NCBI RefSeq assembly: GCF_019097595.1
Contig: NC_080731.1
Coordinates: 6,825,071-6,889,070, forward strand
Direction of reading: 5' to 3'
Origin: Hemibagrus wyckioides
Lineage: Eukaryota > Chordata > Actinopteri > Siluriformes > Bagridae
DNA length: 64,000 bases
Shown here: positions 38,901-52,900 of the stretch, in pieces
Position numbering within the stretch: the stretch's first letter is position 1
How the letters are laid out: every line of letters starts with the position of its first letter
The notes under the pieces: model-generated
What the model saw: only the letters and a program-made list of their open reading frames with translations
What the model was told of the DNA's origin: nothing
Database searches by the model: none
Position numbers and translations under genes: made by a program

Positions 38901-41369
38901 AAAACACTCTCTTTTTAATTAATTAATTCAAAAATAATAATAATAATAATAAAAAGCATTCAGGAGCGACACAATTTTTACAAAATGAACACTTCTTTAA
39001 TGATATACACATAATATATTTAAAAATACTCCCTTACCCGCTCCTCGTCCTTCCATGGTATACCTCGGAGGCGTGTGTACAGCTCCAGATGTTCTCGTGC
39101 AGTTAGGTCCTCAAACAGAGCATCAAACTGAGGACAGTAACCAATACTCTGCTGCACACGCAAAAGATCCTTCAGTATGCTGTAGAAAGGAAGTGGGTTA
39201 ACCAGATTACTTCCTGTTTTTTCCATCATGTTCTACACGATCTTGGCTTACTCAAAGAGAAATCTTTATTGTAATTAACTTTTTATTTTATATGAGCATG
39301 TGTGTGTTTATTATGCATAATCTGAGACGATATACTGCACTGCTGTGTCTTTCCTCTCTTTGAGGATAAGACTGGACACCCCTGCAACAGGTCATGTCTA
39401 CTAACCTGTGTCCTTCAATAAACGCCTCTCCTCCTGTTGTGCTTTCGTCTCCAGTCAACATTTTGAAAGTAGTCGTCTTTCCTGCTCCATTGACTCCCAG
39501 CAGCCCAAAACACTCTCCAGGACGAACGCCCAGACACAAGCGATCCACTGCCAAGATGCGCCCCATCTTACGAGACTTATACACCTGCAAATGGAAAATT
39601 ATACGTCGATTATTAAATATGAAATATTAAACACTGAAGTGAAGGATAGCCGCAAGAGGCATAAGAGGCTACAGTTTCACCTTAGTGAGATTTTCAATCT
39701 TCAGCATATCATTTACAGCGTCTCCTCGGAGAACTCGACGTCTCTCGCGTGCTACATCGACGTCATCGTCTTCGATGGGCTGATTGTTTACAGGCATTCT
39801 CCTGTGCAGAGAATAAAAAACTCAGCACAATGACGATAATAATCTGCTTGGTGTCATTTGCTTGAGTTGTGCACACTCACTGAGGTTTACGGAGGAAATT
39901 GTACTGGCACAGGATGGTGATAAGAAAGCCGACGAATCCTTCGATGGTCATGGCCACCAGCCCACGTGTCACAATGTCCCACTCAAACGGAGACTTCACC
40001 TTATCAAACTGACCTGCAGGACAGGGTTTTGTTCATTAGAGGGCAGTAAAGAACATCAGGACGTGCCATTTCTGAGCCAGAGAGAGACAGGAACATACCT
40101 ATCTTGGCATAGTACTCATTAATGTATTCATTGTAGGCCATCTCCATCAGCCCATGACCCAGGTTATAGTTAGGAAAGATGAGGAAGCATGACTTCAGAT
40201 AGCTGTTCACCAACTTCAGATCCTAGGAGTGGATGTAAATGTAACATTACTATTAAATTCATCTCTCTAAGCTAGACTAGAAATAAAAAAACCCAAGAAA
40301 ACAACTTCACTTCATTATAGATTTATGCTTGACTGTTATAAAATGCTGACACTGGAGACTCCTTTCTCTCTCCATTTCAAAACTTCACCATTTAAACCAT
40401 TCTAAGTTTTCCAAATCTGTTTATGTCGATCATCTGCCATGCAAGTCCCTGTGTATGTTGCTCTAAAACTTTTAAAGTATTTACCAGAGAAAAACTGGAA
40501 AAAAATTCATTCATTCATTCATTTCTACGTTTGAGTTTGGTTTTTGACATGAAGTGAACACACTGTAAGACACACATCATGCTCCTGGGGTGTACCTTGT
40601 CATGTTCAAACAGCTGGAGGAGGAAAGTGGCCACGGTGGCTGTGATTCCTATGAAGAGGTTAATAACGATGAGGAAAACGTAGGCGGTGCTGGGAACCTC
40701 GAACCAGAAAGAGGCTGGATACATGATGGGGGTTATGGACCAGCTGGAGAAAAACAATAATAACAAAAACACCAATATCATTATTCACAAATCCCTTTTT
40801 GAAATACTTCTAACAGTGACTATGCTCCACATTCTCCTCCATCTTGACTCTAATTCAGTGTTAATTCCATGCTCTGAACATTACGTACCCATAGAGCAGG
40901 AAGAGCGCAACCACTGCTGGGAAGTTTTTGGGGGACGTGTACGCAGGCAGGTCAAACACAAACAGAATGAGAACACAGCATGTTGCTGGAACCAGGTAAT
41001 TCAGCTAACAGAAGAGAGAGAGAGAGAAAGAGAGAGAGAGAAAGAAAAAAGCAGAAAAGTCGTTCACACTTCAGCAGTACACTCAGCTTGAGAAAAGGGA
41101 TCACATGACTCTTCCATCTCACCATGTCCCAAATGTAGTTGGCCAGCCAGTAGATGACCGGGTCACAGCCGCTCACGAACTGCAGGTGCTTAGCCTTGGT
41201 GGACTTCTCTGCTACCAGAAAGACCACAAAGCTGGCTGGGACAAAGGACATGGCTACGATGATGAAGATAGCAATGACCACATCAGTGCCCTGGAGTCTG
41301 GTTTTGAGAAGAGGAAAGTGTTAGGGATGAGCTGAGGTAGCTCGGCAATAATAATAATAATAATAATAA

Positions 41370-41400
<31 letters not shown>

Positions 41401-42677
41401 AAGAAGAAGAATTACTATTATTAATAATAATAATAGGGGAAAGAATTAGAAAAAGGCATATATCCTGTGAAAGAGGTGAAACAAAACACTTACAGGTAAT
41501 CCAGAGAAAGACTGGCACTGGTCCTGTTCATGGGGTGATTAGTCAGCGTAATGCCTGAATACATGCACAAACACACAACATGATAAATAATGAACACTGA
41601 CATAATACTACCCTTTGAGTCAAGTGAAATTCTAGCTTATACACTACTGTACTGAATGTTCTTCCTCCTTACATTCTAGACCTCCAGGGCAGTTTCCTTG
41701 TAGTCCGTTTCCAGTGTACTCTTTAACCAGCCAAGAATCAGTAGGCCAGTCGGGAATGTAATTGTGACCCCACACACACAGCACAGTGCAATTCAATTCA
41801 ACACGCTTGTTCAATTTTAATATTCTCCTTTTCCAGAGGATGTGAAGAACGATCTCTGAATACAGTGCTCCATTGTTTCTTGCTAATAAGCCTAATTTTG
41901 TTACTATTAAATCTGCATCATTAAACGAGTGTGCACTGATGCACAACCTGGGTAATGGTATTTCGATTATTTTGCATATTATAATATTTATGTCATTGTT
42001 ACAAACACATGACCTGGTATCTATGAGTCTGTTTGTATTTGGCAGAAAGGAGAACTATTTGTTATGCGTGAGGATGAACATAATCAACACCTACATTTTT
42101 TTGAGACCTGAGCATCTTTGACAATCTCTTTACAAACGCTTGCATTAAATGCTACAAAATATTTATTTATTGCATTGTCGCAGCAAGGAATGGAGCAAGC
42201 AGCAGATACAGCTGTATAGTCTACTAAGTAGAAAAGAAAAGAAAAGTCAGCTCCTTCGCTGCACTGTCATGGCAGAAACAGGAATGAATAGAAGCCTTGG
42301 CTGCACGGTCGCACAGAAATGGAAGAGTGAGCGCCTTCATTTCACTGAGTTGTTGAGAGTTGTTCAGGCTTTTCAGGAAAAACTAAAAATGAAACTTCCA
42401 CCAAACATAGTGGACCAAATATGTAATCGATTTTAAAATACAGCCCCAGCACAAGCGAGTGACTGTACAGATTCCCAAAAGAATTGAGCATTTATTTTTA
42501 TTTTTAATTTATTTTTACAAATTTTATTTTTCACACATTTTTTCTGCAGTATTTTGTGGTTTGTTTTCACATATTTTATATCTTATTTTATTTATATTTA
42601 ATATCATATTTTATATTTGGCACATTTTTATAGATTTCTGTCCATTCTGACTCATATCCATAAAGATATCATTTAAA

Positions 42678-42710
<33 letters not shown>

Positions 42711-45700
42711 GGATATTATAGTATCATATTTGACTGTATAAACACTATTCTATCAGATGCTATCAGGCACGTGAAGCTATTTAAGGCCAAACTGGCGCTC
42801 TTACCGTAAGCTGCAGGGTTGCCCTTGCTAAGGGGCAGGTTAGCACGCAGGATGGCGTTGTTCAGCACGTTCAGGTATGTGGGCATGCTGTGGTAGCCTT
42901 TATTGTTGTACAGCACCTGCAGAGACAGGAAGAAAGCAGAAACCCTGCTGATCAGAGCTATAAGAACATGACCTTTAAGAAACCTTTATAAGAAATGCAC
43001 GCTGGATCACCTGGGCCGATCGTCGCACTGCTATCTTGCGTGCCATGAGCGACATCTTTCTCCCAAAGGATGCTGGGACAGATTTTTGAATGTTTCCAAC
43101 AGTGATGCCTCCGTACCTGAGGAAGCAGAATAAGTAGAGTCTGGTTTTGTAACACAACACACTCAAGAACATAACATATTAGACAAACAAAGCACAAGTC
43201 AGCTCTATTTTGATTTATTTTGCACTTCACCTGTGCAGTCTCATGCGATCAGAGGTATAGAGAAGGTACTCGGACACGTTGCGGCCTGTGATGTCCACCA
43301 GGATATCCCCCGTGACCACTTTAGTGAGGGGCGGTCGTCCGCCGACACCGCTGGGGCAGGAGAAGCCTGTTCCCTGCATGGAGCAAATGCAGCGCACCGG
43401 TTCTCGAATAGACAGCGGCAGTGGAGGAGGAGACGTCACCTTCTCTGTAGAGTCAACACACACCACACAAAGCAGTCACATCATCTCCACAGGCAATTGG
43501 GATTTTAATGGAGACTGAGCTGATCCAAAAAAACTACCACACATCCACAAAGTTTGCATCACTGGAGAAACAAGGCTAATATAGCTAAGTGGACACTTAC
43601 AAGTTTAGCGTTGTGCTATCGTCTCACATCATGATCTGTTTCTAAAAATATTCAAAACATTTTACATACAGCTTATATGATTTCTGACACTGAATGAGAT
43701 ACAGTTATGGACAATCTATAGACAGATGACAAAGATCTCTCTCAAAAGACTAACTGTGAAAGCTCTACATTTCTTGGTGCTCATGTAACAGAGGACATCC
43801 CCTGGTCCCTCAACATCACCTTCCCAGCCAAGAAGACCCATCAGCACCTCCATCATGGCTGACAAGAGCTAACTACACAGGTACGATAGTAAGCATCCTG
43901 ACCAGCTGTCGCACCGTGTGCTACAGAAACTGCACTACATCAGATTCTGAGAACAGCTGAAAAGATCATCGGGGTGTCTCTACCCACCATCAACCCCTCA
44001 TATAACAACCTCTGCATCCGCAAAGCCGGCAATATTGCAGACAACCTCTCTCACCCTTCTCGTGGACTCTTTACCCTCCTGCCATCTGGTAGAAGGTACA
44101 GGAGCATCTGTAGCTTCTTCCAGACTTCACAACAGTTTCTGCCCTGAGGCAGGGAGATTACTCAACACCCTGCTGTTTCCAAGTGCTCACCTGGGATATT
44201 CAAACACCTAACACCACTGCACTTTAAAAAGCAGCATCAGACACTTTTATTTACATTTTCGCCTCCAATATTACTGCTATACTTAATGCTGCTTCACTAC
44301 ACAATCATTTACAGTTTATTGTCCATGTTGTGTGTATTTATTGTCTTTTCTGTTCTGTGTATTCACAATCCTGTCATGTACTCATCCCACACTGCAAATA
44401 AGCAGCATTTGCACATTATGTAGTCTTGTGTATTGTTATGTGTTGCACCATGGGCTCACAGGAACAACATTTTGTTCCAGGGTATACAAGCTGTACAGAG
44501 GAATGACAATTAAAACCCACTTGACTTTCAAACTTAATTCGATGTCATTTGAATAGCGCTTTTAACAAAGAATGTTACTCCAAAGCGGCAAAAAGTTAAA
44601 TTTGTCCCTAATGAGTGAGCCAGAGGTGACGGTGGTGAGGAAAAAGTCTCTGAGATGATATGAGAAGGAAACCGTGAAAGGATCAAAACTCAAAAGGGGA
44701 CCCATCCTCATCCGGATGACACTACAGAGAGTCTGATAATAAATCATTTCCTTTCTAAAAGTGTACACTATATAGTCAAGTGCAACTACGGAAGCAACTT
44801 AAGAGTACGGGAATAAATCAGCATCATTTCTGAATTCATTATAGTATTAACATGAATTCCTTCCTGCCGAAGCCATCGAATATTGAATGACCAAATTGAC
44901 CACAGCACCAGCGCTTCAAAGCTTCACCTCGGTCTTCGAGTGGTATAATCCACAGCAATCCCATAGCTTTTTACATTGTTAAAATATCAACAGAACACCT
45001 CAGTTCATTACAGATTTATATCACACGCCTTCAATATTAGGCTCATTATTAAAAAATAGATTTTTAAATATATGTATTAGAGCCATATCCTTTTTTTTGT
45101 TTGTTTATGGACGTAATAGTTGTTAGGTTACTGAGGTTTAGATTGAACCAAATAAACACTGGTCAATGGTCAGTCAAATAAGCTTATAACCAAAGACTGA
45201 ACGATAAAAATAAACACTGTATAATAACAACTCTTATCATATAATAACTCTATAATAACAACACTTTTACTAAATAGTTGACAGGTATAAGCCTACCCTC
45301 TCATAAATATGTACATTTTTAATTAGTAAGTGAATAATGTATAACAGAAAATAAATAAGAAATAAAAAAATAAGAAAATAAACTGTTGTAGGGTCATACA
45401 ATATTTAACAAGTTATCACTGATAGTGATATAAATATTAAACTACATTGTATGCTCATTTCCTGTTTCGGGTCATGTTTAGCAGGAAATGCGGATGACCA
45501 AGAATAACCTTTTAATTCAGACGTGTTCGAATGCATACTGTGAAAGCATAAAAAATCTGTTTTATTAGTCCAAACAGCTGGTAAAAATCTATCGAAAATC
45601 CAATAATATACTAACTCAAGTTGAGGAAATAATGCTATCACTGACAGGTGTGTATCACAGCTTAGGATTCACTGTAAGGAGCCTCACCATGGGCAGTGGT

Positions 45701-48700
45701 GGGTGGAGCTGCGGTGTAGTTCCACAGAGCATCATCAAAGCGTGGTTCTGGGTAATCCGAGGGTGCAGGTGAGGGTGGTGGTGGGACGAAGTTAGACAGA
45801 GGCACGCCTTGGGTGAATGAGTCCAGGCACATGGGGTCAAAGTAACGCGCCGCCAGTGTTTTGGCATTGTTGGCATAGGGGTTGAGGCTCTGCGCCAGCT
45901 GGTCCAGTGTACTATTAAAGGGGGTTTTGAGCACGCAGGTTGCACCCACTCCTGATGGCAAACGCAGGGTGTTGATAATCTTTTGAGGGCCGGCATCCGG
46001 GGACAGCTTGCTCCTATAACAGCAGAGCATGAAAAACAATTATGAAGAACAGCTGTTCTGTCTGTCGAAAAAAAAAATCTGTATGATGCTACCTGTCATT
46101 AATAAGCAAGCAAGGAGGATAAAGCTACCCTACTTTTCACAGAAAAGGAAAGACAGCACATCACAAATATTTCAAAATGAATATAGTTAACCCTTTTTAC
46201 CAGCACACTGAAATCAACTTAATTTAATTTTCGATCAGTATTAACAAATTAATTATTTTATCAATATAAGTCGGATATAAAATGAGTAAGGACTCTGCTG
46301 GCTTTCAGAGTCAGATGTGTGTTTTTCCCTCTGTTGGATAACCTTACACAGAATTTTAGAGGTTGAAGATAAACACCTTCAAATTTTAGATGCTTATGAT
46401 CAAGCATTTAGAGCATCTCAGGGAGCAGAAATGGGTTCGATATCAACATTAACTTTGAAGAGGAAAAAACTAAACATTTTTGGTGTTTTTGTAATTGTTC
46501 GATTAATATACTGCCCCTAGCAGGCTAGGTAAAAACAGAAATACTTGGAAAAACTATAAATTCTTCCTTTTCATATGTGCCATTAATCACTACTGTGGAG
46601 TGTCACATGACAAAGACATTCAGTGCTGAACATGGAAACAACCAAACGGGCAGAAATTCATTTTTTGGACTAGAGTTAAGTTTCAAGGTGGAATTTTCCT
46701 TTAACATTATTGTTAAAAGTTAATTTATAACACTGGTCAGCATATTTTGTGAGCATGTCTCATCACGTAATGATCGACAGCAGCGTCTGCCAGACAACTT
46801 TAACAACCTGACACAGTGTTGAAAACGAGAGTAAGGATGTCAAAGTATAATCAATCACATTTATCGTTTCATCATTTAATAGCCATTTTTAGGTGAAATA
46901 TGCACAATAAAATGTATCATAATAATGTAACTAGCACTTCTAACACTTTGATTTGCACAGAATGTGATAGATAATTGTTTATGAAGCTGCTTTTACGATC
47001 CTGTGTCACACCTGTACTGGAGCCGGTCCTCGTTGGCGAAGGGGATGAAGTTTCCTCTGGGCTGGGTGTAGTTATGATACTGAGACGGTGACAGAATGAG
47101 CGGAGGCAGATCTCCTGCAGGGCCAAAACACACTTCGTAACAGTGTTTCAAATGCAGCGTTCAGCAGGAATAAGAAGAATAAGAATCCACCTATTGATTC
47201 GAGCAAGTGACAAGCTCCTTAATACATTCTGTCACTTCAGCAAATCGATATTTAAAGTTAACAGATGTGTGGAGTGCTCTCTTAAAGATAACTACTAAAT
47301 TTAGTGTATCGAGCGTATTGTAGTTTCTCCATCCTGCTCGGTCTTACCTATCTCAGGCACAGAGAGAGCGACGGTCATTGCCACACAAACGAAGAAGGCT
47401 GGCAGTAGGATCTGCGAGAACAGGACCTTGGTGTTCCTCTTGGCACAGTGGAACCTCTTAACGATGAGGCCGTGGAATTGGCGAAGACGCAGCCACCAGC
47501 CCTCCAGCTTAAAGCTGCCCTGGCCCTCCAGCACATGCAGCTCAGGGGAGCTCGGCTCCTCTTCATCTGGGGAAAAACGATTTTAAAAAATTTAAAAATC
47601 CATGATGTGCACTGATTATCAACAACTTGTTCAAGTGCCGTATTTTCACCTAAAAGAAAACAATGTGAGACAACATGATTAACCTCAACAGGCCCAGACA
47701 TGCCTCAAAAATCAAAGCATCCTGTGGAGAAACCATGTCAGAAACCGAAACCTTTTACAAATAACATCTTCTACATAACTTGAATGAAACCTTGTGCAAA
47801 CAAAATTGATGTTCATTTGGGTTTCATCTGAGTTTTGAAGTTTCTTCCCTCCTCCCAAAAACATGCAGATGTCTGCTAGAGTCTAAATACGTGTGTACAT
47901 AATGCACTACATGTCCCATCCAAGGTGTCCCATCCTATGTGTATAGTATAGGCTCTGATTATACAGGATGAATACATACAAAGCTTGCTAGAAAACTGGA
48001 TAGCTAGTTCACAGATTAAGTGATTAGTGAATAGATTAAAGGAAATCCAGTCATTATTTCTATGTTAATCCACTTTGTCCGTAATGAATTACCGCAGCCA
48101 CAGCAGACAAACAGCAGCTCTTAACAATTCCCAAAATCCTCATACAATGTATTGCCCCTTTTAAATACAGAGACAACTGTCCTATTAGTTAAATCTTTAG
48201 ACAATCTTGGGACACTGTGAACCTGCATAAAAATATGAGTATAATATAATTATTAGAATATTCCTACCTCTGAGACTGGCTGAGTCCAGGTCCTGGGGAT
48301 TATTAAACAGTGGGTAATATTCACCGTAGAAGTCAGAGTACGGTCCTCCCTCATCACCTCTCACTGAGCCCACGGAGGAGTTTGAGTGCAGCGAGGCCTG
48401 ACTGGAGCTCAGCCTCGAACTCATCACCATGTTGCTCATCTCCACTTCAGGCCGGGTCACGGCACCAAGCGGAGCGCCATCACACTGCTGCGCTGCCAGA
48501 AGGGAGGAAGACTTCCCCACTGACGCCCCGCCTGGGGAGCTCTTCATGTCTGTAAAAGAAAAAAAGGAAAGAGAAAGAGATCAGAAGATTTATTATGTGT
48601 ATGATGGCAAGACAGACTTAAGACTTGGTGCGGTCAACCAAATCAATGTTAGATGTGTTGTGTATTCAGAGATGCTTTTCTGTTCACCACAGTTGTAAAG

Positions 48701-49937
48701 AGTGATTATTAGAGTTACTCTGTTAAAGCTCTTCCTGGCAGCTCAAACCAGTCTGGCCATTTTCCTCTGACCGCTCTCATCAACAAGATGTTTCCACCAA
48801 TGAATGCCACTGGATATTTTTTATTGGTTTTTTTGCACCATTCACTGTCAACTCTAAGGACTGTTGTGCACAGGCGATCAGCAATTTCTGAAATACTCAA
48901 TTCAGCCTATTTGGTTCAAACAACCATGTCCTGAATTCTCTCCATTTTGATGTTTGATGCAAACATGAACTGAATCTCTTATTCTTGATCTGCATGATTT
49001 TCTACTGTCACTTGATTGGCAGCTTGGATATTTGCATAGTGTGCATGTGAACAGGATCTTCCTAATAAAGTGGCAGGTGAGTTCTTAGTGTCTCACCTGC
49101 GTCACTATTCTCAAGTGACAGGTCTTCCTCTGAGACTTTTAGAAAGACCTCCTCCAGTGTGGTGTCCATCACACCAAAGCTGGTGAGAGCCAGACTGTCC
49201 AAACTCTGCTCCAGAGCCTGGCAGAAGGAAACTCAGGGTTAATTTGGTTGAGTACTGATCATATACCAAAGATAATGGTTAAAACAGAGCTGTTTACCTG
49301 AAACAGCCTCTCGAAGCAGCCCTTCCTGACAGCCTCAGATGGCAGGATGTAGGACAGCTCGGTGTTGGAGTCGGACACCAGCAGGCAGGAGGCGACATAC
49401 TGTCGGATAAACTGAGTGACTCTGGTCTCTGAGCACAGAGACAGGGATGACGGGGGCATACTCGACTGATCTGTGAACAAAGAAAAACAAGGTGAAAGGT
49501 TAAGCTGAAAGAAAGAATGTATATTTACTTGCAAGTTGATTCATGAACACACAATACTAAGACCTGTCTAATGCACTTAGACACACTCTGCTTATCATTA
49601 GTATATATTTATACAATATATAGCTATTTAGTAGGTGCATCCTAAACACTGTCAGAATAGGGTACAGCTCAAGATGAAACAAAGTCTCTGAAAACACTTC
49701 AGATGCAAGAGATGTCAAAGTAACAGACAGCTGAGGAGACACACAATTCTCACCTGCAGGATTGGAGTCGCTTTGCTTCTTTACAAGTGTGAGCTTATAT
49801 CCGTCTCCGTATGTGCTCTTGAGGAAGAGAGGTGAGCCGCAGCACTTGAGCTTCCCGTGGGAGATGATGGCGATGCGATCACCTAGAAGGTCAGCCTCGT
49901 CCATGTGGTGTGTGGAGAGGAGGATGGTCCGGCCTGC

Positions 49938-49969
<32 letters not shown>

Positions 49970-52900
49970 ACAGTTGAATAAACCCATACACATATACATA
50001 CACTATATTGCCAAAAGTATTCGCTCACCTGCCTTGACTCGCATATGAACTTAAGTGACATCCCATTCTTAATCCATAGGGTTCAATATGACGTCGGTCC
50101 ACCCTTTGCAGCTATAACAGCTTCAACTCTTCTGGGAAGGCTGTCCACAAGGTTTAGGAGTGTGTTTATGGGAATTTTTGACCATTCTTCCAGAAGCGCA
50201 TTTGTGAGGTCACACACTGATGTTGGACGAGAAGGTCTGGCTCTCAGTCTCCGCTCTAATTCATCCCAAAGGTGTTCTATCGGGTTGAGGTCAGGACTCT
50301 GTGCAGGCCAGTCAAGTTCCTCCACACCAGACTCTGTCATCCATGTCTTTATGGACCTTGCTTTGTGCACTGGTGCACAGTCATGTTGGAAGAGGAAGGG
50401 GCCAGCTCCAAACTGTTCCCACAAAGTTGGGAGCATGGAATTGACCAAAATGTCTTGGTATGCTGAAGCATTCAGAGTTCCTTTCACTGGAACTAAGGGG
50501 CCAAGCCCAGCTCCTGAAAAACAACCCCACACCATAATCCACCCTCCACCAAACTTTACACTTGGCACAATGCAGTCAGATAAGTACCGTTCTCCTGGCA
50601 ACCGCCAAACCCAGACTCGTCCATCAGATTGCCAGATGGAGAAGCACGATTCGTCACTCCAGAGAACGCGTCTCCACTGCTCTAGAGTCCAGTGGCGGCG
50701 TGCTTTACACCACTGCATCCGACGCTTTGCATTGCACTTGGTGATGTATGGCTTGGATGCAGCTGCTCGGCCATGGAAACCCATTCCATGAAGCTCTCTG
50801 CGCACTGTTCTTGAGCTAATCTGAAGGCCACATGAAGTTTGGAGGTCTGTAGCGATTGACCCTGCAGAAAGTTGGTGACCTCTTCGCACTATGCGCCTCA
50901 GCATCCGCTGACCCCGCTCCATCAGTTGACGTGGCCTACCACTTCGTGGCTGAGTTGCTGTCGTTCCCAAACACTTCCACGTTCTTATAATACAGCTGAC
51001 AGTTGACTGTGGAATATTTAGGAGCGAGGAAATTTCACGACTGGATTTGTTGCACAGGTGGCATCCTATCACAGTTCCACGCTGGAATTCACTGAGCTCC
51101 TGAGAGCGACCCATTCTTTCACAAATGTTTGTAAAAACAGTCTGCATGCCTAGGTGCTTGATTTTATATACCTGTGGCCATGGAAGTGATTGGAATACCT
51201 GATTCTGATTATTTGGATGGGTGAGAGAATACTTTTGGCAATATAGTGTACGTGCACACACAGACACACACACAGATAGATAGATAACCTTTACATACAC
51301 ACATGCACACACTTAGATAAACCCGTACACACACACTTACACATGCATGCACAGTCAGATAAACCCATACACACACGCACACACACACACACACACACAG
51401 ATAGATAGATAACCTTTACACACACACACACACACACACACTTAGTTAGATAAACCTGTACACACATACTTACACATGCATGCACAGTCAGATAAACCCA
51501 TACACACACACACACGCACACAAAAATAAACCCATACACACACATACGCACACAGACACATTCACATGCTCAGTTAGATAAACTCTTGCACACATGCACA
51601 CACACACAGAAACAAACACACACATTTAGATAAACCCATACACACACATACACACACTCTCACACAGATATACATTCTTAGATAAACTCTTGCGCAAACA
51701 CACACACACACACTTTTCTATCACAGCACAACCCCATTGGTTTATTCAATACTTTATTACATCCTGCAGGTTAAATACCTATTTTAAGATTTTACTAAAG
51801 TTTAATGAAAGTTTCTGTCTTTTTAAAATAAACTCATTTGTATATCAGAAACCCAAATCAATAATGGGTTCATATCTGATTTGTCGGTTTAATAAATATG
51901 GGAGTCAGAAATAGTTCTTTCTGTATTCACTTCCTTTATGCATTTCTTATAATAAACATTCAATAAAGCTCTCTTTGCCTGTTATATATCCGGCAAAGCT
52001 GACAGCTGACTGCACAAAGCCTGAGAACTGCTCATTAAAAAAGCTATAATATACACCTGTCACATTTCTTCCATGTCTTAATTACAGCTTCCACCTGTGC
52101 AAAAATACTGCGTGCGCCATCAGCAAGATCTCTAAGCTAGCAGAGAGTGTTTGTAAATCTCCATAAATTCTAATAACTGAGATAAAGCTGGTGAAGATCA
52201 GAGTGAAATCCAATGCTGAATACTATGCAGAATTAAACCTTCATTCTAACCTTGTTTATATTTGAGAATGAGGTCCCATATGGCACGGCGGGCATAGGGG
52301 TCGACTCCAGCTGTGGGCTCATCCAGGATTACAGCCCGAGAACCGCCCACAAACGCTATAGCTACTGAAAGCTTCCTCTTCATGCCTCCTGAAAGCGTCT
52401 GCACCAGGCAGTGGCGTTTATTAGACAACTCCAGATCCTCAATCATCCTGTACGAGGAAGACAGGAAATAATCATGAACATCAGTGATGCAACACAAATA
52501 TCATGCAGCGGGACAATGAAACTGTCATGATCTCATCCTCCCTACTTTGCATCAAGGTTCCCATGGCAACAGCAGCATGTGCTCTTGTTTTTCTAGTCTT
52601 TGCCTTTGTCCTGTCACTGATTCATTTCATTATTAAATGTATCTGTTTCTAGGTTCCATTCAGTACTTTCAGTCTATTTTATCTGTGGGTTTCGTTCAAA
52701 TCTTTTTGCTTTCTTAGTTACAGATAGAAATTTTTTCATTTGTCCATACGTGGGGTTGTGAGAAGCTTGGAACCTAGGGCACAAGGCACGGGACACCCTG
52801 GACAGGGCACAATCAGACACTATGGACAATTTAGAGATGCCCAAAAGCTTACAATACATGTCATTAGACTTGAGGAGGAGGAGGAAACCGGAGAACCCAG

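Noticed and set aside
51115..51312. 66-codon upstream extension of the transposase frame
   Set aside because: It reads through the terminal inverted repeat into CA-rich satellite; the internal Met at 51114 matches Tc1 start sites.
51249..51715. CRISPR-like array
   Set aside because: Repeats are CA-rich, of variable length and without unique spacers; a vertebrate minisatellite.
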